From Gulosibacter molinativorax (GTDB taxonomy: Bacteria; Actinomycetota; Actinomycetes; Actinomycetales; Microbacteriaceae), in the NCBI RefSeq assembly GCF_003010915.2, contig NZ_CP028426.1, positions 434,001 to 498,000 on the forward strand: DNA of 64,000 bases. Reading direction: 5' to 3'. Each line of letters opens with the position of its first letter. The stretch's first letter is position 1. This document shows positions 25,125 to 33,665 of the stretch, piece after piece. Position numbers and translations under genes: made by a program. The notes beneath the pieces were generated by a model, which worked only from the letters and a program-made list of their open reading frames with translations, ran no database searches and was not told where the DNA came from.

Positions 25125-25242
25125 TCTGCCTCCCAGAGAGGTGCGGGAAAATAGGGTGACGGCGGTCGAGGTCGGAGCCCGCCAAATCCAACTCTACCGT
25201 TACGTGAGGGTTGGGTGCCAAATCGAGGCAGAGGAGTACCCG

Positions 25243-25608
25243 ATGGCAGGAACGATCCATATCGGCGAGGTCGCTGAGCGCACCAGCCTGTCGCTGCGCA
25301 CCCTCCGCCACTACGACGAGATCGGGCTCGTCTCCCCGAGCGACCGCACCAGTGGCGGGTTCCGCCTCTACACCGACGCCGACGTCGAGCGGCTCCTCCT
25401 GATCCGCCAGATGAAGCCGCTCGGGTTCTCCCTCGACCAGATGGGCGAAGTCCTCGCCGCTGCTGACGCACTGGCGGATGATCCGTCAGACAGCGCCGCG
25501 CGCGCAGCGCTGGATACGTTCGTGACCGACGCAGAGGAGCGTCGCGAGAAACTCGCGAAACAACTGGACGCCGCCGACGAACTCATCGCGCGCCTCCGCG
25601 ACGTATAA
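25243..25608 (+). CDS. MerR-family transcriptional regulator
   Basis: 121 residues from ATG 25243, with GAGGAG 8-9 bases upstream. The longer frame (to 25102) would run through the divergent promoter. MerR DNA-binding domain: HIGEVAERTSLSLRTLRHYDEIGLVSPSDRT, then the wing GGFRLYTDADVERLLLIRQMKPLGFSLDQM. The rest is a dimerisation coiled coil (ERREKLAKQLDAADELIARL). There is no C-terminal effector domain and no metal-binding Cys, so it is not a MerR/CueR-type metal sensor. It is divergent from sulP and probably controls it. Confidence 0.88.
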   Translation: MAGTIHIGEVAERTSLSLRTLRHYDEIGLVSPSDRTSGGFRLYTDADVERLLLIRQMKPLGFSLDQMGEVLAAADALADDPSDSAARAALDTFVTDAEERREKLAKQLDAADELIARLRDV

Positions 25609-25647
25609 GCCTGCGGCAGATGCACGCCCGGCCCAAGTGTTCACCGG

Positions 25648-25680
25648 TGGGGTTGCATGTTCGCGGAACATGCAACCCCA
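25648..25680. terminator. Hairpin between merR and the conjugation operon
   Basis: A 15-bp perfect stem, tggggttgcatgttc (25648-25662) with its complement at 25666-25680, and a 3-base loop. It separates the rightward merR gene from the end of the long leftward conjugation operon. Confidence 0.65.
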
Positions 25681-25721
25681 CACCTCAGAAACCATGGCCT
25701 GAACCCGCATCTTCCGGCGAT

Positions 25722-27230
25722 TTAGCCTTCAGGAATCGTGAACTTGCGGGTTTCGCCCTTCATTCGCGCGGTCGTGTCGAACGCGGCAAGCTCTGCCGGG
25801 TGGAGTTGATGTTGCACGACGAAGGAGCGTTCTTTGATCCGCCACAGCCCCTGCCCGGTGCCGAGCCCTGGGAGGAGTTTCTGTTCGGTGCCGGTGAGGC
25901 CGAGGGCTGCGGCGGTGGTTCCGAGTTGGTCGGGTTCTTGTCGGTAGATGATCCGTGTCTCCGCATTCGCCAGCAGGCTGTTGGCGAGGGCTCGCATGGC
26001 GGAGCCGGAGTCGCCGACGTTGTCGAGGTCGGTGAGCTTGTGGAAGATCAGCATGTTCGCGATCCCGTAATGCCTTGCCAGCCGCCACTGCGCATCCATC
26101 CGACGGAGCAATGCCGGGTAGGCCATGAGTCGCCAGGCTTCGTCATAGATCACCCACCGGTGCCCACCATTCGGGTCCATCAGCGCCGACTCCATCCACG
26201 CACTTGAGCAGGTCATCAGCACCGAGATCAACGTCGAGTTCTCCGCCACCCGCGACAGGTCCAGGCTGACCATCGGCAGTGACGGGTCGAACCGTACCGT
26301 CGACGGCCCATCGAACAACCCTGCAAGATCGCCAGCGACCAGGCGGCGGAGGGCGTGACCGACGAGCCGGCCGTCCTCCGCGAGGCGACCATCCGTATCG
26401 GTTGTCGGGTCGGGGGCGAGGATGCGGTCGACGACCATGGGGAGGATCGGCACCTCCGAGGAGCGGACAGCGTCTTGGAGAGCGAGGTCGATCGCTGTGT
26501 GCTCCAACGGGGAGAGCACCCGATCCAGCACCGTCTCCGCGAGAGCCCCGATCAGTTCTCGGCGGCGGGACGCGACTTGCGCCGCCCATTCCGCATCCGA
26601 GACACCGCCGGGGCGGTGTCCTTCATCGAGCGGGTTGAGACGGTTACGGAGCCCGTGCCCGAGAACGATCGCCCGCCCACCCACGGCTTCGGCGACCGCC
26701 GTATGCTCACCCTTCGGGTCACCGGGCACGTACACGCGGCGCCCGAACGGGATCGACCTCGTGTAGAGGGACTTCGCGAGTGAGGACTTGCCGGAGCCGA
26801 CGATCCCGGCGAGAACGATGTTCGGGGCGGTGATGAGGCCGCGGGCGTAGAGGGTCCAGGGGTCGTAGACGAAGGAGCCGCCGGAGTAGAGGTCTTGCCC
26901 GATGAACACGCCGTCGGCGCCGAGGCCGCCTTCGGCGAGGAACGGGTACGCGCCCGCGAGCGTCGCGGACGTGTCCTGATGCCGCGGCAACCGAAACCTG
27001 CCTGGCGTCCGCAACGCCGCCGGCCCCGGTTCGCCGGTGGCGGGTAGATAGGTGGTGTTGCGGCGTTCGGCACGCTCCACCGCGACACGTTCACGCTCCG
27101 CCGCTTGCTCGGCGCGACGGGCGCTGGTCTCGATCTTCGCGGCCGCGTGCTTGCGCGCCCTCCGCTGTCTGCGGCGTTCCCCGGCCGGTTCGACCAACGC
27201 CGCAGTATGGAGCTTCTGGCGTTCCCTCAC
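25722..27230 (-). CDS. VirB4/TraC-like conjugation ATPase
   Basis: 502 residues. A basic, Glu/Arg-rich N-terminal coiled region (about 1-55) leads to the ATPase domain: Walker A GIVGSGKSSLAK, VPGDPKGEH, Walker B around VSLDLSRV, and WVIYDEAWRLM as the DEAW box of VirB4-type T4SS motors, then RHYGIANMLIFHKLTDLD and sensor-type sequences. It powers assembly or substrate translocation at the inner face of the conjugation channel. It overlaps the next gene upstream by four bases and is the last gene of a 14-kb leftward operon. In related elements a VirD4-type coupling protein commonly lies nearby; none is seen here. Confidence 0.85.
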   Translation of the reverse strand: MRERQKLHTAALVEPAGERRRQRRARKHAAAKIETSARRAEQAAERERVAVERAERRNTTYLPATGEPGPAALRTPGRFRLPRHQDTSATLAGAYPFLAEGGLGADGVFIGQDLYSGGSFVYDPWTLYARGLITAPNIVLAGIVGSGKSSLAKSLYTRSIPFGRRVYVPGDPKGEHTAVAEAVGGRAIVLGHGLRNRLNPLDEGHRPGGVSDAEWAAQVASRRRELIGALAETVLDRVLSPLEHTAIDLALQDAVRSSEVPILPMVVDRILAPDPTTDTDGRLAEDGRLVGHALRRLVAGDLAGLFDGPSTVRFDPSLPMVSLDLSRVAENSTLISVLMTCSSAWMESALMDPNGGHRWVIYDEAWRLMAYPALLRRMDAQWRLARHYGIANMLIFHKLTDLDNVGDSGSAMRALANSLLANAETRIIYRQEPDQLGTTAAALGLTGTEQKLLPGLGTGQGLWRIKERSFVVQHQLHPAELAAFDTTARMKGETRKFTIPEG

Positions 27231-28009
27231 AGTGCCCGCCCCCGCAGCGCGGAGGATGACTGCGATGGCGCGAACCAGTCGTCTTCCTCCTCGACCACCG
27301 CCGCTTGGCGCCGCGCCCGTGGAAGGGTCGGCGTCGTCCGCGCAGAAGGGGCCCCAGCATCCGGCTCTCGTCTTTCCGGGTGGGCGCGGAGCAGGGAGAC
27401 GTGCCCGTGGTCGTGGTTGTACGTCAGCGCGTAACTGCCTGCGGTGGTGGTGCGGTCGAGCGAGCCGGTGGGGATGGTGTCGTAGACGTATCCGTTGATG
27501 AGTGCGGCTTGCGTGGTTTCCTCGCCCATGTCGAACCCGGCCAGATGCTCGATCGCCGCATCCGTACCGTCACGGTCGATGATCGCCAGCACTTCGTCGG
27601 CGTCCTGGCCTTGCAGGAACACGACACTCATCCACCGCGGCACCGACGGTGTCTCTGTGGGTTCGGGGTGCCAGGCGATCCGCCCGGAGGCGGCCATTGC
27701 CGCATCTACCCGGTCATGCACCGCATCCAGCAGCGCGGCGGCTTGCTGCAGCTCTGCGGTCGCGGTCAGCGCGTTCGTCGCGCCGGCTGCCTGATCCCCG
27801 GCATCGTCATGCGCACGCACTCGGTGAGTGACGTGCGCGGTCGCGAGCTGATCGACCACCTGCCGCAGCGATCGCACCCCAGCAAGCAGATCACCGAGCA
27901 CCGCATAGGTGTCGCCAGGGTCCTCGAACACGCGGGTCGCGTGCGCAAGCCCCCGGAGCGCTTCGGAGGCTTCCGTCGCGTTGGCGGTCGGGTTGTTGAA
28001 CGTAGGCAT
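27227..28009 (-). CDS. Conjugation-operon protein of unknown function
   Basis: 260 residues with GGAG before the ATG. N-terminal third is helical and Ala-rich (ATEASEALRGLAHATRVF, LRQVVDQLATAHV), a central segment contains WMSVVFLQGQDADEVLAIID and HLAGFDMGEETTQAALINGY, and the tail is Arg/Pro-rich and probably disordered. No membrane segment. I do not recognise a family. The last part overlaps the VirB4-like gene by four bases, so it probably serves the same secretion machinery, perhaps as a cytoplasmic adaptor. Confidence 0.6.
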   Translation of the reverse strand: MPTFNNPTANATEASEALRGLAHATRVFEDPGDTYAVLGDLLAGVRSLRQVVDQLATAHVTHRVRAHDDAGDQAAGATNALTATAELQQAAALLDAVHDRVDAAMAASGRIAWHPEPTETPSVPRWMSVVFLQGQDADEVLAIIDRDGTDAAIEHLAGFDMGEETTQAALINGYVYDTIPTGSLDRTTTAGSYALTYNHDHGHVSLLRAHPERREPDAGAPSARTTPTLPRARRQAAVVEEEDDWFAPSQSSSALRGRAL

Positions 28010-28019
28010 GACTCACTCC

Positions 28020-29483
28020 TCAGACGGTGCGGCACAGCGGCAACGCTGCGACGGTGAAGGCTCGAGCTTGCTGACCCACGAGACGCCGGGTCTCGCAGGA
28101 GGCTTGGATCGCGGCCTGTTCGATCGCCGCGACCGCCGTGTCGAGCTCGTCCGGGGTGGGTGCGGACACGCTGATGAAGCCGGTGTAGCGGAGGACGCCG
28201 TGGCCTGCGGTGAGGTCGGCTTCTTGCTGGAGGACATCGCCGTATTCGGCGGTTTGGGAGGCGTCTTCGATCTGCCCCATCTTGGAGCGTTGCGCCGCAT
28301 CCGAGATCAGCTCGGTCTTCTTCTTCCTGATGTCCCTCGCCGCTTGATCCGAACGGATCGGCGTACAGATCAGCGAAAACGCCCGCTGGATACCGGACGA
28401 CAGCAGTACGGGTGCGAGGAACCCCGGATACACCTGAGACCTCGGCCACTCGCTGATCCACAGCACCGCGTGGTGTGCGGAGTCTGACCGCAGCCGATCC
28501 CACGACTCTGTCACCGCGACCGGCCCCGCTGTCGCGAGTGATCTGCCGATGTCGCCGTGACGTTCGAGGAGCGCGGCGGCGGCGGGGTCGTAGGCGGAGC
28601 GGAGGATGACGGCTACCTCGCTGGGGGTTAGCCAGGTGCCGACGGAGAGTTCCGCTGCGCGTAGCGCAGTCACGAGCGTCGTCATCTCTTGCCGGAGCAC
28701 TGCCGCTGCACCCTTTATCCCGCCACCGTTCGTGCGCACTTGCCGGGCTGCGGCGCGCAGGTCGAGGGCGAGACTGATCGTTGTCGCGTGACGTTCCCCG
28801 GCGGGACCTGCACGGTCGATGAGTTCCCGGTACACGGTTGAGGTCCACGATCCGTCATCGGTGCCGTGATTGCGCCACCACTCGACGAGGCCGGAGCCTC
28901 CGTCGGGGAGGGTGCGTTCGCAGACTTGGAGGCGGGCGATCCTGCCGGAGCGGCAGGTGGTGGCGAGCACGCGCCCCCAGGTGGCGACGCGGCGTTCTTG
29001 TTCGCTTGGGTCGAGGAGCACGAACGCGGGATGCGACACCGCGATGATCGCCGTGAGCGTCTGATTGTGGGGGTCGTGGATCATCGCCGCCCACGTCTCG
29101 GGGTCTTCCCACTCGCGGAGCGCGGCGGCATCGCCCGGGAGTGCGAGGGTGCCTGCGGGGCGGGGTTTCACGATCCTGCGCCGGAACACGGTCTGCCGTG
29201 CCTGTGTGCGTGCGACCCACCGGAAGGTGACGGGCACCCACTCGATGAGCTTCCTGCCCCCGACCGGCGTCCACGCGAGGGCTGCGCTGAGGAGCCAGAT
29301 GGGTGCGGTCCAGGTCAGGAGGATGCCGCCGCCGGCGTAGAGGGCACCGACGATGGAGAGCACTCCGACGGCGAGGACGATGAGTTGTGGGAGGGAGAGG
29401 CCGAGGAGGATACCGCGGCGGGTGAGGCGGGAGAACTGCACCGCCCGCAACCCAAACTCCACCGTGCTCTGCTGGTTCGACAT
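28020..29483 (-). CDS. SCO6880/PrgI-type type IV secretion membrane protein
   Basis: 487 residues with GAAAGGAC before the ATG. Two closely spaced membrane helices near the N-terminus (about residues 25-65, LLGLSLPQLIVLAVGVLSIV and ILLTWTAPIWLLSAALAW) precede a long cytoplasmic region with EWVPVTFRWVAR, EWEDPETWAAM and ADLTAGHGVLRYTGFISVSA. This layout is that of SCO6880-family proteins, where a PrgI/VirB3-like membrane part is joined to the N-terminal half of a VirB4-like protein. With the separate ATPase at 25722-27230 it would make up a split VirB3/VirB4 unit. Confidence 0.75.
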   Translation of the reverse strand: MSNQQSTVEFGLRAVQFSRLTRRGILLGLSLPQLIVLAVGVLSIVGALYAGGGILLTWTAPIWLLSAALAWTPVGGRKLIEWVPVTFRWVARTQARQTVFRRRIVKPRPAGTLALPGDAAALREWEDPETWAAMIHDPHNQTLTAIIAVSHPAFVLLDPSEQERRVATWGRVLATTCRSGRIARLQVCERTLPDGGSGLVEWWRNHGTDDGSWTSTVYRELIDRAGPAGERHATTISLALDLRAAARQVRTNGGGIKGAAAVLRQEMTTLVTALRAAELSVGTWLTPSEVAVILRSAYDPAAAALLERHGDIGRSLATAGPVAVTESWDRLRSDSAHHAVLWISEWPRSQVYPGFLAPVLLSSGIQRAFSLICTPIRSDQAARDIRKKKTELISDAAQRSKMGQIEDASQTAEYGDVLQQEADLTAGHGVLRYTGFISVSAPTPDELDTAVAAIEQAAIQASCETRRLVGQQARAFTVAALPLCRTV

Positions 29484-29486
29484 CGG

Positions 29487-30893
29487 CTAGTCCTTTCCGG
29501 TCGTCTGCTTCGGAGCCGGTGGTGGCGTCTGCTTCGCCGGTGGCACAGACGGCGACGTGGGCGGTGCCGTGGGCGTGTGGTTCGGTGCGGGAGACGGTGC
29601 CGGCTGGACGGTTTCACCCGCACCGGCCGCGTGGCCTTCCGCAGCCCCACCGACAGCGCCGCCGAGTTTCGGACCCGCGGTTGCGGCGGCTTTGGCGACT
29701 TGCGCGCCGATCACGACCGCAGCCGCAGGCCCTGCAGCGGCTGCACCAGCACCTGTCCCAGCACCGGCCGCACCAGCTCCACCTCCCGCGCTCCCTGCGC
29801 CAGCACCAGCGGCGGCGCCGGAACCACCGCTCGCCGCTGATCCACCACCAGCACTGGGCGCCGCTGTCGATGCTGGTGACGTGCCACCACCAGACGGTGC
29901 CGCGCCCCCACCCTTGTCGCCGGCGCCGTCGAGGACCTTCTTGGCGCCGTCGGCCTTCGGGGCCGAGGGCACGGGGACGGGGCGGTTGAGAGCGGATTTC
30001 GCTTCTTGTTCCGCGCTCATCGAGTGGTACATATCGAACCCGACGAAGCTGACGAACTTGTACGTCATGTAGGGGGCGAACGCGGCGATGAACATCAACA
30101 CGACCCCAGCGATGGGATCACTGATCGACGCGAGATCGAGTTCGATCGGTGCGGAGACTTGGGTGATGGCGACGAGGAAGATCACCACGAGCACGAGCTT
30201 CGACAGGATCAGGGCGATCACGAACGTCGCCCACTTCCCGAACCATCCCTTGGTGGCGTCCCAGGAGAAACCGGCGAGAGCGATGGGAGCGAACACGATC
30301 GCGACGAGCAGGAGGGCTTTGCGGATCAGGAGCGAGAACCACACGATCGCAGCCGCGCTAATGGCGAGGCCGGCGAGGAAGATCGTGACGATCGCCCCGA
30401 CACCGGGCGCGGCGATGTTGATCCCCGCGAACCCTGCGGCAAGCAGCGTGATGCGGTCGCCGATGGATTCCATCGTGTTCCCGGTGGCTTGCGCGATCCC
30501 GACCGCGAGCTGGTCCGTGATCTCCAACAGGAGCCCGGTGAGGCCGATTGCGACGAAGGAACCGAGGATGCTCTTCGCAGCCCCCGTAGCGGCTCGGGTG
30601 AGGGCGGTGGGGTCGCGGTGGATGAGGCCGGTGATTAGTTGCAGGCAGAAGAAGATCAGCACCACGAATACCGCCACCCCGAACAGGATGTTGTAGACCC
30701 CGACGTAACCTTCGTCGTTGACATCGACGAGGGTGGTCGTGTCGAACACCGCCCACACAGCCTCGAAGAGCCAGGCGGCGGCGCCTCCCATGGCTTGGGC
30801 GAGCCAGTCGAACGGCGCCGCGATCAACGTGGCGGCGCCTTGGCCGACGGTGTCGCACACGGCCGAGATGACCGGCACATCACACACACTCAC
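29487..30893 (-). CDS. TrbL/VirB6-like polytopic conjugation protein with long low-complexity tail
   Basis: 468 residues from a GTG at 30893 with GGAG upstream. About six to eight membrane helices in residues 50-300 (for example VAVFVVLIFFCLQLITGL and LLLVAIVFAPIALAGFSW). The last 160 residues are almost entirely Gly/Ala/Ser then Pro/Thr, with repeated AAGAGAG-like and PSPAPNHTPTAPPTS patterns. TrbL/VirB6 proteins form the inner-membrane channel of type IV secretion systems. The tail may span the thick actinobacterial wall or interact with DNA. Stop lies 3 bases before the next start. Confidence 0.78.
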   Translation of the reverse strand: MSVCDVPVISAVCDTVGQGAATLIAAPFDWLAQAMGGAAAWLFEAVWAVFDTTTLVDVNDEGYVGVYNILFGVAVFVVLIFFCLQLITGLIHRDPTALTRAATGAAKSILGSFVAIGLTGLLLEITDQLAVGIAQATGNTMESIGDRITLLAAGFAGINIAAPGVGAIVTIFLAGLAISAAAIVWFSLLIRKALLLVAIVFAPIALAGFSWDATKGWFGKWATFVIALILSKLVLVVIFLVAITQVSAPIELDLASISDPIAGVVLMFIAAFAPYMTYKFVSFVGFDMYHSMSAEQEAKSALNRPVPVPSAPKADGAKKVLDGAGDKGGGAAPSGGGTSPASTAAPSAGGGSAASGGSGAAAGAGAGSAGGGAGAAGAGTGAGAAAAGPAAAVVIGAQVAKAAATAGPKLGGAVGGAAEGHAAGAGETVQPAPSPAPNHTPTAPPTSPSVPPAKQTPPPAPKQTTGKD

Positions 30894-30923
30894 AGTCCGC
30901 TCCTTCTCTCGTGCGCGGTGGGG

Positions 30924-31193
30924 TTAGACGGCTTGGCCGACGCCCCAGAAGAAGTTGATGAGCGTCACAGATGCGCCGCAGATGATCGCCGCCCCACAGG
31001 ACACGAGCACCCCGACCTTCCCGCGCGACGCAAGATGCGGATTCGAGGAGTTCGCGCCGAAGCCCCACACGATCGCCGAGACGATCAGGGCGAGGACGGA
31101 GAGGATCAGGCCGACGGTCATCACCGCGCCGACGATGATGCGCAACTGCTCGATACCGGGAAGCCCGGTACCGTTCGGATCAATATCAATCAC
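30924..31193 (-). CDS. Small two-helix membrane protein (DUF6112/VirB2-like), copy A
   Basis: 89 residues with two hydrophobic helices (IIVGAVMTVGLILSVLALIV and VGVLVSCGAAIICGASVTLI) joined by a short positively charged loop (ASRGKV). This is the topology of VirB2-type pilins without a cleaved leader, as in DUF6112 proteins of actinobacterial conjugative elements. A paralogue with the same layout is at 32211-32474, and an unrelated gene on the other strand separates the two. Confidence 0.7.
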   Translation of the reverse strand: MIDIDPNGTGLPGIEQLRIIVGAVMTVGLILSVLALIVSAIVWGFGANSSNPHLASRGKVGVLVSCGAAIICGASVTLINFFWGVGQAV

Positions 31194-31279
31194 AGGGATG
31201 CTCCTTCAGCTCACAAGCGCCAGAGATGGCGGACTTGCCAGCCAGGTGCGCTCTGGTACCCCGTGAGTAATCTGAAGGA

Positions 31280-32185
31280 ATGGCAGAACTGATTCCTCCG
31301 AGCGCGACAGGGACGCCTCAGCACGCGGGTGCGCGCGATCTGTCACGCTGGTTGGTGCATCTGACTCGAACGCCCCAAGACCTGGCAAGTGCGCTGACAC
31401 AGGGACGAATCGAGGCGCGGAATCCCTTCGGGATCGCCAAGAACCTTGAGGCCTTGCTCGGAAATCAGAAGGCAGTGTGCTTCACGGAAACGCCGCTGAC
31501 CGAATTGCGTCGCATGACCAGCCGAGGTCGAAGATGGGGCGTCGTTTTCGACAAAGAGCTGCTCCGTGAAAGGTATGGTGCCCAACCGGTCTGGTACCTC
31601 AGCGATCCTTCGCCTCAGTGGGATGCCGCGAATCAACTTCTATCACAGTCCCTCGGTCCGCAACGACGGCCGCGTGACGCGAATGATCCCTACTGGAAGC
31701 TGACGCCATTCCTCGACCCGGTGCGTCCAACAGGCTCCGATCGACCTCACGATTGGCGATGGGAACGGGAATGGCGTGTGATCGGAGACGTCAGGTTCGA
31801 ACTCTCAGACATATCGTTCATCGTCTGGCCTGAAGGGAATGATCTCCTTTGGGAGAGCGACCTGACTCTAGGGTCCCTGTTCGTCGGACATGATGGCGAC
31901 GAATTCTGGTCAGGATCGCTGCTTGAAGAACTCGACCTGAAACTGGACGAGATGCTCGAAACGATCTCAAACGCGTACATTACGGTTGACGACGCGGGCC
32001 TCCCGTGGGACTCAGAAGACCAACAGTATGTGGCGATCGTGGAGATTCTCGACGCCTACGACGTCGTCTCCGAGGTCTTTGACGATCTCCCCGTAGCAGT
32101 TCTCGATGCACTCGCAGACGCTCTCTGGAGACGCAACGGCGACATGTGGTGCCGTAGCTCTGATCTGGAGACCATTCACGAGTAG
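31280..32185 (+). CDS. AbiGi-like abortive-infection family protein, cargo inside the conjugation operon
   Basis: 301 residues, on the strand opposite to all neighbours and visibly less GC-rich than they are. Pattern LVHLTRTPQDLASALTQGRIEARN near the start, the signature KAVCFTETPLTELRRM (about residues 67-82), RWGVVFDKELLRERYGAQPVWYLSD, and WRWEREWRVIGDV recall AbiGi-type and DUF2971-like phage-resistance proteins, where a short CF(S/T)E-P-L motif precedes a Y/W-rich core. The C-terminal 110 residues are acidic and helical. No partner toxin/antitoxin gene is adjacent. Its place between two paralogous pilin-like genes points to insertion of a defence cargo. Confidence 0.5.
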   Translation: MAELIPPSATGTPQHAGARDLSRWLVHLTRTPQDLASALTQGRIEARNPFGIAKNLEALLGNQKAVCFTETPLTELRRMTSRGRRWGVVFDKELLRERYGAQPVWYLSDPSPQWDAANQLLSQSLGPQRRPRDANDPYWKLTPFLDPVRPTGSDRPHDWRWEREWRVIGDVRFELSDISFIVWPEGNDLLWESDLTLGSLFVGHDGDEFWSGSLLEELDLKLDEMLETISNAYITVDDAGLPWDSEDQQYVAIVEILDAYDVVSEVFDDLPVAVLDALADALWRRNGDMWCRSSDLETIHE

Positions 32186-32210
32186 ATCGTTCCGGCACCA
32201 GGCCGTGTCA

Positions 32211-32474
32211 TCAAAGATGCTCACCGACGCCGAGGAGGAAGTTCACCCACGCGACCCCGGCTCCGGCGAGGGCTGCGGTGCCGAGGGCGACCCAGGCTCC
32301 GGTTCTGGCTTTGGTGGCGGTGTGGGCGTTGCTGGTGGATGAGGCGATGGCCCAGACGATCGCGGAGACGATCAGCATGAGGACGGCGATGATGAGCACG
32401 AACGTCAGTAGCGCGCCGACGATGCTGCGGAGGTCGTCGGCTGCTCCGACGCCGCCGAAGTCGGGGAACACCAT
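32211..32474 (-). CDS. Small two-helix membrane protein (DUF6112/VirB2-like), copy B
   Basis: 87 residues from ATG 32474, which overlaps the stop of the upstream peptidase gene (TGATG). A longer frame to 32501 is possible but less likely. Two hydrophobic helices (IVGALLTFVLIIAVLMLIVS and WVALGTAALAGAGVAWVNFL) flank a polar basic loop (TATKARTG). It shares layout and the ending ..VNFLLGVGEHL / ..INFFWGVGQAV with copy A at 30924-31193, so the pair is a tandem duplication later split by the AbiGi-like gene. Confidence 0.72.
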   Translation of the reverse strand: MVFPDFGGVGAADDLRSIVGALLTFVLIIAVLMLIVSAIVWAIASSTSNAHTATKARTGAWVALGTAALAGAGVAWVNFLLGVGEHL

Positions 32475-33658
32475 CAGCGCCCACCCCCGCCCAGCGTGCA
32501 CGACGCGCGAGAGGTGGTGCCGCCGGTGATGCCTTCCGCGCCCTGATCAGTGAGCCACTGGTCGGCGTCGATCGCGGGCTGCCCGGTGCCGCCGGGGCGG
32601 ATTTCAAGGTGGAGGTGGGGCCCGGTGGATTTCCCGGAGGAGCCGACATCGCCGATGTGTTGCCCGGCGGTGACGGTCATGTCTTCGGTGACGTGGATGC
32701 CGTACTCCCACATATGTGCGTAGTACGACGCGATGCGTTCCCCGCCGACGGTGTGCTCGACGATGATGAGCCCGCCCCAGTTGCCGGTGTATCCGGCGTG
32801 GGTGACGATCCCGTCTGCGACGGCGTAGATCGGGGTGCCGTCTGCGGCGGCGAAGTCGCTGCCGGAGTGGAATGCCTGCTCGAAAGTGATCGGGTCGGTG
32901 CGCCAGCCGAACGGACTCGTCCGCACCCACATACCCTCCGGCAACGGGAACACCACCCGGGTCGTCTCCGGCACCACAACCTCACCACCGTTGCCACTGC
33001 CGCCGTTTGATGCTGCGGGCTTGGTGAGGGCGGCCAGTATTGCTTCGGCGACGGGCTGATAGTTCTGATACCTGTCCGGGTACGCCGACACCTCGACGGC
33101 CTGCGCTGCTTCGCCGGGGTCGAGCTGCTGCCACCCCGGAATGTCCAACAAGCCGCGCGGTGAAGGGTAGTTGGGGCCGGTGGGTCCGCCGTAGAACGCA
33201 CGGGCTTGATAGTTCGGGTCCATGAGCTCAGCGACGGTGCCCCATCCGGCTTGTGGGCGCATCTGAAACAGGCCGAGTGAGTCGTGGTCTGAGGCGTCGC
33301 CGTCGTTCGGGTAGCTCGCCGATTCTGGGTAGGTGCCTGTGTTTGCGAGCATCCGCAGATGCGACTCCGTGAGCGCCGCCATCAACGCAATCACCACACC
33401 CGGACGCCCCACCCCATCGGTTTGACTACCGACAGTGATGATCGTCGCGGCGTGGGTGAGCTGCTGACGATTCAGCGTCACCGTCTCACTGTTCTTCGCC
33501 GTTGCGGTGAGCGAGTCAGGGATCGGCCCCACGATCAACGACCCCGGCGCGCACGCGGCGACCGCAGGATTCGCTAGAACAGCAACGGACAGGAGTGCGG
33601 TCGCGGGGCCGAAGCAGACCGCGGCGATGGCGAGGGTGGCGAGGAGTTTCTTGAGCAT
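32474..33658 (-). CDS. Secreted lytic transglycosylase-M23 peptidase fusion for cell-wall passage
   Basis: 394 residues from ATG 33658. Signal-peptide-like start (KKLLATLAIAAVCFGPATALL). Residues about 60-200 resemble a lysozyme/transglycosylase-type domain (ALMAALTESHLRMLANTG with Glu, DSLGLFQMRPQAGWGT). Residues about 250-370 are an M23 metallopeptidase: HSGSDFAAADGTPIYAVADG and GPHLHLEIRP carry the zinc ligands (HxxxD, HxH). Such bifunctional enzymes open peptidoglycan for the conjugation channel, as Tn916-type Orf14 proteins do. The longer frame upstream overlaps the TcpC-like gene and is not used. Confidence 0.85.
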   Translation of the reverse strand: MLKKLLATLAIAAVCFGPATALLSVAVLANPAVAACAPGSLIVGPIPDSLTATAKNSETVTLNRQQLTHAATIITVGSQTDGVGRPGVVIALMAALTESHLRMLANTGTYPESASYPNDGDASDHDSLGLFQMRPQAGWGTVAELMDPNYQARAFYGGPTGPNYPSPRGLLDIPGWQQLDPGEAAQAVEVSAYPDRYQNYQPVAEAILAALTKPAASNGGSGNGGEVVVPETTRVVFPLPEGMWVRTSPFGWRTDPITFEQAFHSGSDFAAADGTPIYAVADGIVTHAGYTGNWGGLIIVEHTVGGERIASYYAHMWEYGIHVTEDMTVTAGQHIGDVGSSGKSTGPHLHLEIRPGGTGQPAIDADQWLTDQGAEGITGGTTSRASCTLGGGGR

Positions 33659-33665
33659 GACCGGG

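Noticed and set aside
25180..25225. A MerR-type operator with 19-20 bp promoter spacing between sulP and merR
   Set aside because: The dyad AACTCTACC/GTGAGGGTT is imperfect and no clear -35/-10 pair with the unusual spacing could be placed.
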